This document shows positions 15,605 through 23,492 of a DNA stretch of 38,728 nucleotides, piece after piece; within the stretch, counting starts at the first letter, position 1, and each line of letters begins with the position of its first letter. The stretch covers positions 1 through 38,728 of the forward strand of contig JBBSJE010000031.1 of the NCBI GenBank assembly GCA_038257535.1, in the 5' to 3' direction. Position numbers and translations under genes: made by a program. Under the pieces are notes generated by a model, which saw only the letters and a program-made list of their open reading frames with translations, made no database searches and was not told where the DNA came from. This stretch comes from JAGTJU01 sp038257535. Lineage in GTDB: Bacteria > Myxococcota_A > Polyangia > Fen-1088.

Positions 15605-15988
15605 CTACAAACTTGCATCAGCTTGGTAGGCAACGCCCAAATCATCGGCAATTTGCAACAAAGCCGAGTCTGTTGTCCACAGGGGCACGCGGTCTACCAG
15701 GGCAGAGGCCAGAAGATGAACATCAATCCAGCCCACGCCACATCCGTGCAGACGCCGATCTCGGACGAAGCTTACGACCTCTGGATGAGGCACATCTGAC
15801 GCCTGGCGCATTTTCTCGTACGCCTCCAACAGTTGATTCCGTCCCCCGCGATCACCAATGAGCAACTCGCCAAAGATAAGACGGTGTCCCATCACTTCAT
15901 TGCGTTCAAGCACCATGTCCAAGTGCCGTGCGTAAGGCGCCCGGTTCCCTAAAAAGCGGATCCAGACAGATGTGTCTACCAAAACCAA
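15605..15988 (-). CDS. vapC: VapC-like PIN-domain toxin ribonuclease
   Basis: A 127-residue PIN domain. The acidic catalytic residues are visible: D5 in VLVDTSVWI, E41 in FGELLIGD, D89 in WIDVHLLASAL and D107 in LWTTDSALL, the normal arrangement for a magnesium-dependent endoribonuclease that cleaves tRNA or rRNA. The start is a TTG at 15986-15988 placed directly after the vapB TAA with no gap, so production is probably coupled to the antitoxin, which fits a toxin kept at low expression. All expected residues are present, so it should be active. The target RNA is unknown. Confidence 0.85.
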   Translation of the reverse strand: MVLVDTSVWIRFLGNRAPYARHLDMVLERNEVMGHRLIFGELLIGDRGGRNQLLEAYEKMRQASDVPHPEVVSFVRDRRLHGCGVGWIDVHLLASALVDRVPLWTTDSALLQIADDLGVAYQADASL

Positions 15989-16204
15989 TTAGGCTGCCCG
16001 ACTGGCGCGGCTGCGCTTTTCGCGACTTCGCGGAACGTCTTTTGCGGCAGGCTCAGAGCCTCGCAGAGTCCTCAACCGCTGATAGGCAGCGTTCCTAACA
16101 AGAGCTTCAAGGCCCAACCGAACCGCGTCGGTGTCGCTCGATGCCCCCGAGGCGCCTCGGGCCTCGCGCAAAAGCGCCTCGTCGATGTTCAGGGTCTTCT
16201 TCAT
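15989..16204 (-). CDS. vapB: VapB-like antitoxin
   Basis: A 71-residue protein starting MKKTLNIDEALLREA, the ribbon-helix-helix type N-terminus of VapB antitoxins, followed by DTDAVRLGLEALVRNAAYQRL (arms of the dimer) and a basic, disordered C-terminus that should bind and block the toxin. The ATG is at 16202-16204. The open frame extends further upstream but that part has no antitoxin character. The gene sits immediately before vapC, the standard antitoxin-first order. An AT-rich, partly palindromic stretch upstream is a plausible autoregulatory operator. Confidence 0.8.
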   Translation of the reverse strand: MKKTLNIDEALLREARGASGASSDTDAVRLGLEALVRNAAYQRLRTLRGSEPAAKDVPRSREKRSRASRAA

Positions 16205-16226
16205 CCATACGTATATACCATATCGA
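16205..16226 (-). promoter_or_regulatory. Candidate vapBC operator/promoter
   Basis: An AT-rich run directly before vapB in otherwise GC-rich DNA. It contains the 8-bp palindrome ATACGTAT (16207-16214) and CCATA twice, 13 bp apart (16205-16209 and 16218-16222). VapB proteins usually repress their own promoter by binding such sites. Confidence 0.4.
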
Positions 16227-16255
16227 CACAGCCATTTGGCACCTCTGCCAGCAGC

Positions 16256-16284
16256 TTGGCCTCCCCGGTCCCGCACCCTATAAT
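16256..16284 (+). promoter_or_regulatory. Sigma-70-type promoter, possibly giving a leaderless mRNA
   Basis: TTGGCC (16256-16261), a 17-bp spacer, and a perfect TATAAT (16279-16284). The next gene's ATG is at 16291, exactly where transcription would be expected to begin, although GCAGGA just before it also resembles a ribosome site. Confidence 0.6.
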
Positions 16285-16290
16285 GCAGGA

Positions 16291-16479
16291 ATGTCGCAAC
16301 GCTCGGGTTCACCAGACGCCGCCAATACATCTGCCCCCACCGCTGAAGCGCCGAGCGACGGCGCCGCGTGCAAGCCTGATTTTTCGACCACCTGCCCCGT
16401 TTGCGAGCAAGGCATGCAGCCCGAGCACGCGCACTACCGATGCTTGCGCTGCGGCTACCGGGATAGCTGCTGCATGTAG
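16291..16479 (+). CDS. Small CxxC protein with YRCLRCGYRDSCCM C-terminus
   Basis: A 62-residue protein. The first half is Ser/Ala/Pro-rich and probably disordered. The second half holds two CxxC knuckles (TCPVCEQG and YRCLRCGY) plus a closing CC pair (RDSCCM), so a zinc ribbon or another metal site is likely. The EHAHYRC stretch adds two histidines between the knuckles. I recognise the style as a conserved small protein of myxobacteria-like genomes, but know of no assigned function. The ATG at 16291 is preceded by a near-consensus promoter ending 6 nt upstream. It is isolated between vapBC (divergent) and the M15-like peptidase gene (same strand, 91 bp later). Confidence 0.65.
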   Translation: MSQRSGSPDAANTSAPTAEAPSDGAACKPDFSTTCPVCEQGMQPEHAHYRCLRCGYRDSCCM

Positions 16480-16507
16480 GCTGTAGGTATAGGCAGTCTG
16501 CTGTAGG
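16475..16507 (+). repeat. Short TGTAGG direct repeats
   Basis: TGTAGG at 16475, CTGTAGG at 16481, TATAGG at 16488 and CTGTAGG at 16501, just over the stop codon of the small CxxC gene. Probably a small slippage-derived repeat; no terminator T-run follows. Confidence 0.4.
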
Positions 16508-16570
16508 CCCCCGAGCATAGGTCCCGCTGAAATTCTGCTTTCGCCGGAACACGCGCTAGACTAAGGCGCG

Positions 16571-17308
16571 ATGTGGGTTGTGGCTTTGGCGTTTGCGCTG
16601 AGCCCTTTGGGGGCCGATGGGGGGGTGCATTCCACGCCTGAGCGCGCATCTGTGGCGGATCCCCTGGCCACCCTCCACGCCACCAGCGCTTACCTGCCCA
16701 GACCGCCCCGTCCTGTCGACCTGTCCAAGAAAGCGGCGTGGCTGGAGGAAAAGCTAACCCGGTTCAGCGTGCGGGTGCCGCAATCTCAAATTGAACGGGC
16801 TGGGCGTGTGCGTTTTGTCCCAACGCAGCCTCAAACCGCGGCATTTCCCGAAACCTTGCCACCACCGGGAAGCCGCATTCAACCCATCACCACTTTGTTC
16901 AGCCTACGTCTCAAAGAGGCCGTGGCGGTGCTGCCCGGCAGATCGATGCACAGCGAATTTCAAAGTCTGCTGCGCGATCATTACACCAACCAGAGCACAG
17001 ACGTAGATCTTGCCTTGCTGGGCGCGGTCACGCGCGCCGCGCTGAAGTTCTCCGCACCGCGGGTGGAAGTGGTCTCGGGCTACCGGTCGCCTAAGTACAA
17101 TCTGTCGTTGCGCAAAAAGGGCCGCCAAGTGGCCGCCAGCAGCCAGCACTGCGAAGGCCGTGCAGTGGATTTTCGCCTCCGCGGCGTACCCACGCGCGAG
17201 CTATGGAAGTTTGTGCGCGGTTTGAACATGGGAGGCGTAGGCTTTTACCCGCACTCTCGCTTTGTTCACTGTGACACCGGCCCGGTTCGATTCTGGAACG
17301 GTGAATAG
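16571..17308 (+). CDS. Exported M15/DUF882 (YcbK-like) peptidoglycan peptidase
   Basis: A 245-residue protein with a short hydrophobic N-terminal signal (MWVVALAFALSPLGADGG). The C-terminal third is an M15C/DUF882-type zinc peptidase domain: VVSGYRSPKYN, then SQHCEGRAVDFRL giving the HxxxxxxD zinc pair (H193, D200), then RFVHCDTGPVRFW with the third ligand H233. These enzymes cut cross-link peptides of murein (D,D- or L,D-endopeptidase such as MepK). The residues between the signal and the domain are not recognisable. The ligands are intact, so it should be active in the periplasm. Its 3' end overlaps the convergent PAP2 gene by 43 bp. Confidence 0.85.
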   Translation: MWVVALAFALSPLGADGGVHSTPERASVADPLATLHATSAYLPRPPRPVDLSKKAAWLEEKLTRFSVRVPQSQIERAGRVRFVPTQPQTAAFPETLPPPGSRIQPITTLFSLRLKEAVAVLPGRSMHSEFQSLLRDHYTNQSTDVDLALLGAVTRAALKFSAPRVEVVSGYRSPKYNLSLRKKGRQVAASSQHCEGRAVDFRLRGVPTRELWKFVRGLNMGGVGFYPHSRFVHCDTGPVRFWNGE

Positions 17309-17982
17309 TTGGTTCGAAACGCCACCAGGTAAGTGGCCACGCCCAGCGCGAAACCCGCCGGCAAATCCACCAGGTAGTGCTGCTTTGTAAACAACGTGGA
17401 CAGCATGATCAAGCCGCAAAACACCCACAGCGCGGCGCCCACCTTGCGGCCGCCTAGGTTGCCGCCCACACAAGCCAAAAAGGTGACGTAGCTAACGTGC
17501 ATGCTGGGAAATACGTTGAAGCCGGCATCCACCGAGTAAATCAGGCGCAGCAACCAAGCCGAGGCCCCAGCGCCCTCGACCGCTGTGCGCCACATACGAA
17601 TGGGCATCACGAATAAAGGCAAAGCGACCACGATCTGCAGCAGGTAACCCGCGCAGACGCGCGCGAAAGTTTCTAGGTTCTGCCGAAACGCACGGAAGGC
17701 AAACGGCAGCGCGGCGCTGGGATAGAACAACACGTACACCCAAGCCCAAGCGGGCGTCCGAGGGATCGCGTTGTCCCAGCGCAAATCCAAAGCGCTAAAG
17801 CGCACGCCACTGGCAGCCCTATAGCCGTTCCAAACCCCCACCGCGGCAAAGCCGCCCACAATGGCTACAAGCAAACCCGCTGTGACCACCCACATGAAGG
17901 CCGCGGGGGTCGCTTTGGTCGCTGCGGGTTGCAGCGCGGAAGAAGGTTTGGGTGAAGGTAGGAAAACCGGATCTAGGTTCAT
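17266..17982 (-). CDS. PAP2-superfamily membrane phosphatase
   Basis: A 238-residue membrane protein with about six helices. The phosphatase signature is seen as NVFPSMHVSY (PSMH at 159-162) and STLFTKQHYLVDLPAG (H202, D206), motifs 2 and 3 of the PAP2 family; a clear motif 1 (KxxxxxxRP) is not present, which is typical of the Aur1/inositolphosphorylceramide-synthase-like branch. It probably dephosphorylates a lipid such as phosphatidate or undecaprenyl pyrophosphate, or transfers a head group; the substrate is not predictable. It starts 35 bp after the OmpA-like gene and may be the end of the dnaE transcript. Its tail overlaps the convergent M15 gene. Confidence 0.85.
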   Translation of the reverse strand: MNLDPVFLPSPKPSSALQPAATKATPAAFMWVVTAGLLVAIVGGFAAVGVWNGYRAASGVRFSALDLRWDNAIPRTPAWAWVYVLFYPSAALPFAFRAFRQNLETFARVCAGYLLQIVVALPLFVMPIRMWRTAVEGAGASAWLLRLIYSVDAGFNVFPSMHVSYVTFLACVGGNLGGRKVGAALWVFCGLIMLSTLFTKQHYLVDLPAGFALGVATYLVAFRTNYSPFQNRTGPVSQ

Positions 17983-18017
17983 AGGAAAGCGGGAAAGCGG
18001 CCCGCGAGTATGGAGGC

Positions 18018-18737
18018 TTAAGCGCCGGGGTCAATCTCAATGTCGATCGATGCGTCTTTGTCGCCGTTGGGGCCCCCCGTGCTCACGCCCCACACCACAG
18101 AAACAGGAACGCCTGCTTGAGACAACGCCTGCACGACAACCTTCACGCGTTCAGCCGTGAATTCTACGGCCTTGGGAAAGCTGTTGGCGAATTCAGCGGG
18201 CACTTTCGTGTGGCCGAGCGGGGCGGTCACAATCACCCGGCGCGCGCCTTTGCCGATGGCCCGGCCCATGGCGCGCAACGAAGCAGCACCCGTGGCACTT
18301 AAGGCAGCTCCACCGCCTTCAAACAGGAACGGAGGCGCAAGCTTCACCATCACGCCCCGGGCATCCACCTGCACATCCACCGCACCTGGAGGCGCCGTTT
18401 TGGTTTGCTCTTGCAGCTGCAAGCGCAACACGGCCGTTTCAGACCGCACGTGCACCAAAGCCTCGCCCGCCGCACGTTGGGCGTCGCTTAGGTCGGAGCG
18501 CAGCTGTGCCAGTTCGCGCTCGCGCCCGGCCGCCTCGGCCTTTTCCTGCATCAGGTCGCCCCGTGCCATCTTTAGGTCCCGCAGGGCTTTGCGATAAGGG
18601 ATCACATAGAGGAACACCGAAAAGCCCAGGCCGGCGGCGGCCAGGGCCACGGCGATGAGTTGCCCCCACGCAACAGGGCCTCGATTGCCTGAATCGACCG
18701 ACGAAGGCGCGGACGCCGGAGACACTGAGGCACTCAT
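18018..18737 (-). CDS. Membrane-anchored coiled-coil protein with OmpA/MotB-like C-terminal domain
   Basis: About 239 residues. A short cytoplasmic N-terminus, one transmembrane helix (about 24-46, LIAVALAAAGLGFSVFLYVI), a charged coiled coil (about 50-112) and a C-terminal domain with the OmpA-like order: FLFEGGGAALSATGAASLRA, then VIVTAPLGHTKVP, then FTAERVKVVVQALSQAGV, ending in an acidic DASIDIEID strand. The GHTD hallmark reads GHTK, and the Asn of NxxLSxxRA is not obvious, so murein binding may be altered; the conserved Arg remains. A GTG lies directly before the ATG chosen here. It follows the PEGA gene by 15 bp. Confidence 0.78.
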   Translation of the reverse strand: MSASVSPASAPSSVDSGNRGPVAWGQLIAVALAAAGLGFSVFLYVIPYRKALRDLKMARGDLMQEKAEAAGRERELAQLRSDLSDAQRAAGEALVHVRSETAVLRLQLQEQTKTAPPGAVDVQVDARGVMVKLAPPFLFEGGGAALSATGAASLRAMGRAIGKGARRVIVTAPLGHTKVPAEFANSFPKAVEFTAERVKVVVQALSQAGVPVSVVWGVSTGGPNGDKDASIDIEIDPGA

Positions 18738-18752
18738 CACAGGCCCACTAGA

Positions 18753-19814
18753 TCAGAAATTGCCCCGAAGGACAACCTGCCATTGCGCCGATTGCGATTG
18801 CGTGGGCTCTGGCCCCCCACCCGAAGCGCTGCGGGTTACAACGCCAGGGGCCACGAAAAGCACCGTGCTGCCAAATCCTGCCAACAAGCCGCCTCCGGCC
18901 AGCAGGCCGGCCGCCGGCCAACGATGTTCATAGCGATCCTCGCAGGTTTTGGTGGCGCCACTGCCTGTGCAGTTCGCGCCTTCTCCCTGCAAAACCATCA
19001 GATAGCTGCCGGCGGCCATCGCCGCCACGCCCAGCCCTAAGCTTACCCACCCCGCCGCTTTCCAGCCGCCCGACAAAAACGGCCCCGGCTGGCGTTGTAG
19101 GTCGATGCTGACGGTCTCGGCGGCGCCGGGCACCACTTCAATGGAACGAGTGACCTGATCGAAACCTGCCTTAGAAATCACGATCTCATGAACGCCCACA
19201 CTCATCTCTTGGGTGAGCGGGCTGAACCCCAGGGGCCGACCATCTGCCTCGATGAGCGCCCCTGAAGGCCTGGTTTCAAAGGTGACTTGGGCAGGCGCCT
19301 CCACCTCGTCAAGCCCCGCGCGCAAAGCCGCCGCCGCCAAATTCACGGTGTCGCCAGCTTCTTGAATGCCGCACACGTCGCAGCGCTGATCTTCTGACCG
19401 CAGGACCTTGCCCGACAGGCCGTGAATCAAACTGAGCGTGATCTGGTAATCGCGGCGTTTGGCGTCCACTTTTCCGATCACCAAAAAATTGGCCTGGAGA
19501 GCCGCCGAAATTTGCCGGTAGCAGGCCTCGTCGGCACAAGACTTCAGCTGCGGGGTGCTGGTGTAAAGCCGTGCCACCAGCTCATCTGCGGAAAACACCT
19601 GGAACCCCGCCGAAGCCAGGCCCTCGAACAAGCGCCGGGCCAGTTGGTCGCGGCTGACTTCATTGACAGAGCCCTCGAAATCCAAACGCAGCACCACCGT
19701 GCGGCGGTGGGGGGCGCTTTGCGCATGCACCACGCCCGCGGTGGTCATGAGCCACGCCAAGCACGAAAGAACCAGAACCTTGCAACACCCGCCGCGAAAC
19801 ATTTTGGGGCTCAT
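18753..19814 (-). CDS. Secreted PEGA-domain protein with C-terminal membrane helices
   Basis: A 353-residue protein starting at the ATG 19812-19814, which overlaps the dnaE stop as ATGA. A signal peptide (VLVLSCLAWLMTTAGVVHAQ) is followed by a TolB-N/CsgG-like alpha/beta region (residues about 35-160, TVVLRLDFEG, FLVIGKVDAKRRDYQITLSL) containing several cysteines (SCADEACY, RCDVCGIQ). A PEGA domain follows (about 170-235, VTFETRPSGALIEADGRPLG, VGVHEIVISKAGF). Two hydrophobic helices near the C-terminus flank a short loop with paired cysteines. PEGA proteins of this kind are frequent in Myxococcota and act at the envelope, function mostly unknown. A longer upstream reading exists but lies inside dnaE. 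Confidence 0.8.
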   Translation of the reverse strand: MSPKMFRGGCCKVLVLSCLAWLMTTAGVVHAQSAPHRRTVVLRLDFEGSVNEVSRDQLARRLFEGLASAGFQVFSADELVARLYTSTPQLKSCADEACYRQISAALQANFLVIGKVDAKRRDYQITLSLIHGLSGKVLRSEDQRCDVCGIQEAGDTVNLAAAALRAGLDEVEAPAQVTFETRPSGALIEADGRPLGFSPLTQEMSVGVHEIVISKAGFDQVTRSIEVVPGAAETVSIDLQRQPGPFLSGGWKAAGWVSLGLGVAAMAAGSYLMVLQGEGANCTGSGATKTCEDRYEHRWPAAGLLAGGGLLAGFGSTVLFVAPGVVTRSASGGGPEPTQSQSAQWQVVLRGNF

Positions 19815-22800
19815 ATTAGAACGGCTGTATGGGGTCCGAGAAGTTGTTCGATGCGATTCAGCAAATCTTCGTCCACCGCCACGCGATATTCGTCGGACAA
19901 ATCGATGCGGGTTTGGCTGCGCTGAGGGATCTCTATCAGCAATCGGGTTTTGCATGGGCCCTCGTGTTGGCGCAACAACCTTTCCAGCCCACTGAGATCT
20001 TCCTCACGCACAGTGTCCGCATTCACCCGTATTTCCATGAGGCGGCTGTGTTCGGCCCGCACGGACGACAACGGCCGCGCGTCGAGAAAACGCAAGCGCT
20101 CCCGAACGGTGTCGTCGCCGAACGAGGCTTCAACCGAGCCGCGGACCAAAAGCGGATCGCCGCTGGTCAGAACCTCGCGATAATCGTTGATCTTCACGTT
20201 CCCCACCATGAACTCCACCTGCCCCCACTGGTCTTCTAGCTTGAAAAAGGCATATTTGCCGCTGCCGCTCTTCGCCTGGCGCTCTTGATAGTCGTTGACC
20301 ACACCCGCCAAAGTGACTTCCGCGCGAGCGCCGCGGGACATGCAATTGGAGGTCAAAGCGTTGGCAAACCTGCGGATCTCACTGGCGTACCGATCCAGAG
20401 GGTGGCCGCTAATGTAGAAGCCCAAGCTTTCCTTTTCGTAGGCCAGCACCTCTGTGGGCGTCCACGCTTCGGCGTCCATATAAGAGTCGTCCACGGGCTC
20501 CACGGCCCCTTTCACCCCGCCGCCCAGAAGGGCCAATAGGTTGGTTTGGCCGCTTTCGCGTTCCTTTTGGGCTGAGTTGGCGCGGTCGATGGCGGGCCCC
20601 ACCGCCATGAAGATGCGGCCGCGGGTCACGCCGTTTTTGTCGGCGATGCCGTCAAACGCGCCTGATTTAACCAACTGTTCAAGCACTTTGCGGTTGACCT
20701 TGCGCATGTCGGATCGATTGCAAAAATCGAACACGGACAAAAACGGCCCACCTTGTTTGCGCGCCGCCAGCATGGCCTCTACGGCGCCCTCGCCCACCCC
20801 TTTGACGGCCCCTAAGCCGAAGCGGATGGCTTTGAGCCCATCAACCCCTGTGCCGCGTTTGCGCGCCGGGGTGGCTTTCTTTCCGGCCGTGGGCTCTGGG
20901 GCGGCCACGGCGGGCACCACGGTAAAGTCGGCGTCCGATTCGTTAACATCAGGGCGCTCAACCCCAATGCCTTGCTCGCGCGCTTCGGCGATGAACTTCA
21001 CCACCGAATCGGTGGAGTCTTTGTCGCAGGTCATCAGCGCGGCAAAAAACTCAACCGGGTAGTACCGCTTGAGGTAAGCGGTTTGGTACGTAAGCAGGCC
21101 GTAGGCCGCCGAGTGGCTCCGGTTGAAGCCGTAGCCGGCGAATTTGGCCATTAGGTCGAAAACGGCCTCGGCCACCTTGGGGTCAACTTCCTTGACCTTG
21201 GCGCCGTCGAGAAACTTGGCTTTCTCTTGCTCCATGACTGAGGCTTTTTTCTTGCCCATGGCACGCCGAAGCAGATCGGCGCCTCCGAGGCTGTAGCCGG
21301 CCATGGCCGAAGCAATTTGCATCACCTGCTCTTGGTAAACGATGACGCCGTAGGTGTCCTTGAGAATGGGCTCAAGGCAAGGGTGCATGTACTCCACCAC
21401 CTTGCGCCCGTGCTTGCGCTCGATGAAGTCATCAACCATGCCGCCTTCAAGCGGCCCTGGCCGATACAAGGCGCCTGCGGCCACGATGTCTTCAAAGCAG
21501 TCGGGTTTGAGCTTCTTGAGCAGTTCGCGGAAGCCCGAAGATTCCAGCTGGAACACGCCGGTGACGTCGGCGGCGGAGATCATTTTGTAAACCTCGGCGT
21601 CGTCTAGCGGAATGGCGGCCATATCCAAACCAGGCTCGCCTTTGCTTTGCCGATAGAGGTTGGCCAGATCCACCGCGGTTTGGATCACGGTGAGGGTTTT
21701 TAAGCCCAGAAAGTCGAACTTGATCAGACCAACTTTTTCAACGTCGGTCATGTTGAACTGCGTGACGATTGAATCTTCGCCCGCAGGTTTAAAGCACGGC
21801 ACGTAATGCCACAGCGGCATTTCGCCAATCACCACGCCCGCGGCGTGTTTGCCGGCATGACGGTTTAGGCCTTCAAGCACCTTGGCGGTGTCAAGAAGTT
21901 CGCGAAATTCGCCGTCGTACAATTCTTTGAGCCGCGGCTCTTGTTCGATGGCCTTGGAAATCGGAGGGCTTTTGCCTTGAATGGGCTCGGGCACCAGCGC
22001 GGCCACCCGGTTGCCCTCAGCGGGCGAAAGGCCCATGGCGCGGGCCACGTCGCGAATGCAACTGCGCGCTTTGAGCTGGTGCATGGTGACGATCTGGCCC
22101 ACGTTGTTTTTGCCGTATTTTTCCGACACGTAGCCGATCACTTGATCGCGCCGGTTCATGCAAAAATCTACGTCGAAATCTGGCATCGAAACGCGTTCGG
22201 GATTCAAAAAGCGCTCGAACAGCAGCTTGTGATAAATGGGATCGATATCGGTGATGCGCATGCAGTACGCCACCAGCGATCCCGCGCCCGATCCGCGCCC
22301 GGGCCCCACGGGAATGCCGTGCTCCTTGGCGTAATTAATAAAATCCCACACGATGAGGAAGTAGCCCGAAAACCCCATCCGCTCGATCACGCCCAGCTCT
22401 AACTCAAGCCGCTGCAGGTACACGTCGCCGTCAACCTTTTGGCCCAAGCGAACCGCAGCGTCTAATCGCTGCTTGAGGCCTTCTTCTGAGATCTTGCGAA
22501 CGTAAGAGTTGGCGTCGTAGCCCTCGGGCACTTTGTAGCGCGGCAGGTGATTCTGCTTTAGATCGAATTCAACCTTGCACAGCTCCCCAATCTTGGCGGC
22601 GTTTTCAAGCGCCTGTGGGATGTGCTTGAAGTACGAATCCATCTCGGCGGGCGATTTGACCCAATACGCGTCCGAGGTGTGCTTCAGGCGTTTTTCGTCG
22701 TTGATCGTTCGCTTTTGCTGCACACACAACAAGATCTCGTGAGGGCGTGCGTCTTTGCGATCAACGTAGTGACAATCGTTTGTGGCAATCAGGGGGATAT

Positions 22801-23380
22801 CGGTCTTTTTCGATATCTCAACCAAGTGGCCATTAACCTGCTCTTGCTCTTCCAGACCGTTGGGCATCATCTCCAAAAAGAAGTTGCCGCGTCCGAAAAT
22901 GTCGTCGTATTGCCGTGCCACCTCGATGGCGGCGTCGGGCCCCTTGCGGGTGATGGTTTGCGCCACCTCGCCGCCCAAGCACGCCGACAAGGCCACCAGC
23001 CCCTCGCTGTGTTCTTTGAGCAGCTTCTTGTCGATGCGCGGGTTGAAGTAAAACCCTTCAAGGAACCCCATCGAGTTCAAGTAAGAGAGGTTCTTCCAGC
23101 CCACTTGATCCTTGGCCAGCAGGATAAGGTGGTTGCTCTTGCGCTCGGTTTTGTCGAGGCGGTCGGGCGCCACATAAGTTTCACACCCGAAAATGGGCTT
23201 CACCCCGTGGGCTTTGGCGGTTTCGTAGAAATGAATTGCGCCAAACAAGTTGCCATGATCGGTCATGGCCACGGATTTCATGCCCCGCTCAAGCACGCGC
23301 GGGAACAATTCGTCCACGCGGATGGCGCCATCAAGCAGGCTGTACTGGGTGTGCAGGTGAAGATGAGTGAATTCGGCCAT
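19811..23380 (-). CDS. dnaE: DNA polymerase III alpha subunit DnaE
   Basis: The replicative C-family DNA polymerase, 1189 residues from the ATG at 23378-23380, close to the length of E. coli DnaE (1160). It begins with the PHP domain (FTHLHLHTQYSLLDGAIRVD, MTDHGNLFGAIHF). The polymerase core has GPGRGSGAGSLVAY and the catalytic MPDFDVDF motif (D403, D405). FQLESSGFRELL, GALYRPGPLEGG and YQEQVMQIASAMAGYS are further hallmark segments. The tandem HhH and OB-fold regions follow (VTLAGVVNDYQERQAKSGSG, FKLEDQWGQVE). Reading further upstream to 23926 adds residues that overlap an antisense lipoprotein gene, so that start is rejected. Its stop overlaps the next gene's start. Confidence 0.97.
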   Translation of the reverse strand: MAEFTHLHLHTQYSLLDGAIRVDELFPRVLERGMKSVAMTDHGNLFGAIHFYETAKAHGVKPIFGCETYVAPDRLDKTERKSNHLILLAKDQVGWKNLSYLNSMGFLEGFYFNPRIDKKLLKEHSEGLVALSACLGGEVAQTITRKGPDAAIEVARQYDDIFGRGNFFLEMMPNGLEEQEQVNGHLVEISKKTDIPLIATNDCHYVDRKDARPHEILLCVQQKRTINDEKRLKHTSDAYWVKSPAEMDSYFKHIPQALENAAKIGELCKVEFDLKQNHLPRYKVPEGYDANSYVRKISEEGLKQRLDAAVRLGQKVDGDVYLQRLELELGVIERMGFSGYFLIVWDFINYAKEHGIPVGPGRGSGAGSLVAYCMRITDIDPIYHKLLFERFLNPERVSMPDFDVDFCMNRRDQVIGYVSEKYGKNNVGQIVTMHQLKARSCIRDVARAMGLSPAEGNRVAALVPEPIQGKSPPISKAIEQEPRLKELYDGEFRELLDTAKVLEGLNRHAGKHAAGVVIGEMPLWHYVPCFKPAGEDSIVTQFNMTDVEKVGLIKFDFLGLKTLTVIQTAVDLANLYRQSKGEPGLDMAAIPLDDAEVYKMISAADVTGVFQLESSGFRELLKKLKPDCFEDIVAAGALYRPGPLEGGMVDDFIERKHGRKVVEYMHPCLEPILKDTYGVIVYQEQVMQIASAMAGYSLGGADLLRRAMGKKKASVMEQEKAKFLDGAKVKEVDPKVAEAVFDLMAKFAGYGFNRSHSAAYGLLTYQTAYLKRYYPVEFFAALMTCDKDSTDSVVKFIAEAREQGIGVERPDVNESDADFTVVPAVAAPEPTAGKKATPARKRGTGVDGLKAIRFGLGAVKGVGEGAVEAMLAARKQGGPFLSVFDFCNRSDMRKVNRKVLEQLVKSGAFDGIADKNGVTRGRIFMAVGPAIDRANSAQKERESGQTNLLALLGGGVKGAVEPVDDSYMDAEAWTPTEVLAYEKESLGFYISGHPLDRYASEIRRFANALTSNCMSRGARAEVTLAGVVNDYQERQAKSGSGKYAFFKLEDQWGQVEFMVGNVKINDYREVLTSGDPLLVRGSVEASFGDDTVRERLRFLDARPLSSVRAEHSRLMEIRVNADTVREEDLSGLERLLRQHEGPCKTRLLIEIPQRSQTRIDLSDEYRVAVDEDLLNRIEQLLGPHTAVLI

Positions 23381-23492
23381 CCGCTGAACATTTGGGTAGC
23401 ACCCTGCGCCCGGGGGGTCAACGAACGTTTGGGGCCGCGAACAGTTCAGCCGCAAGCCGCGGAGATGAGCTATATTTTTCAGGTTTTCGCCT
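23381..23492. promoter_or_regulatory. Divergent intergenic region between dnaE and the lipoprotein gene
   Basis: A 112-bp gap that must hold promoters for both genes. A TATATT at 23471-23476 lies 17 nt before the lipoprotein ATG and could be a -10 element; no convincing -35 partner was found. Nothing certain is seen for dnaE. Confidence 0.25.
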
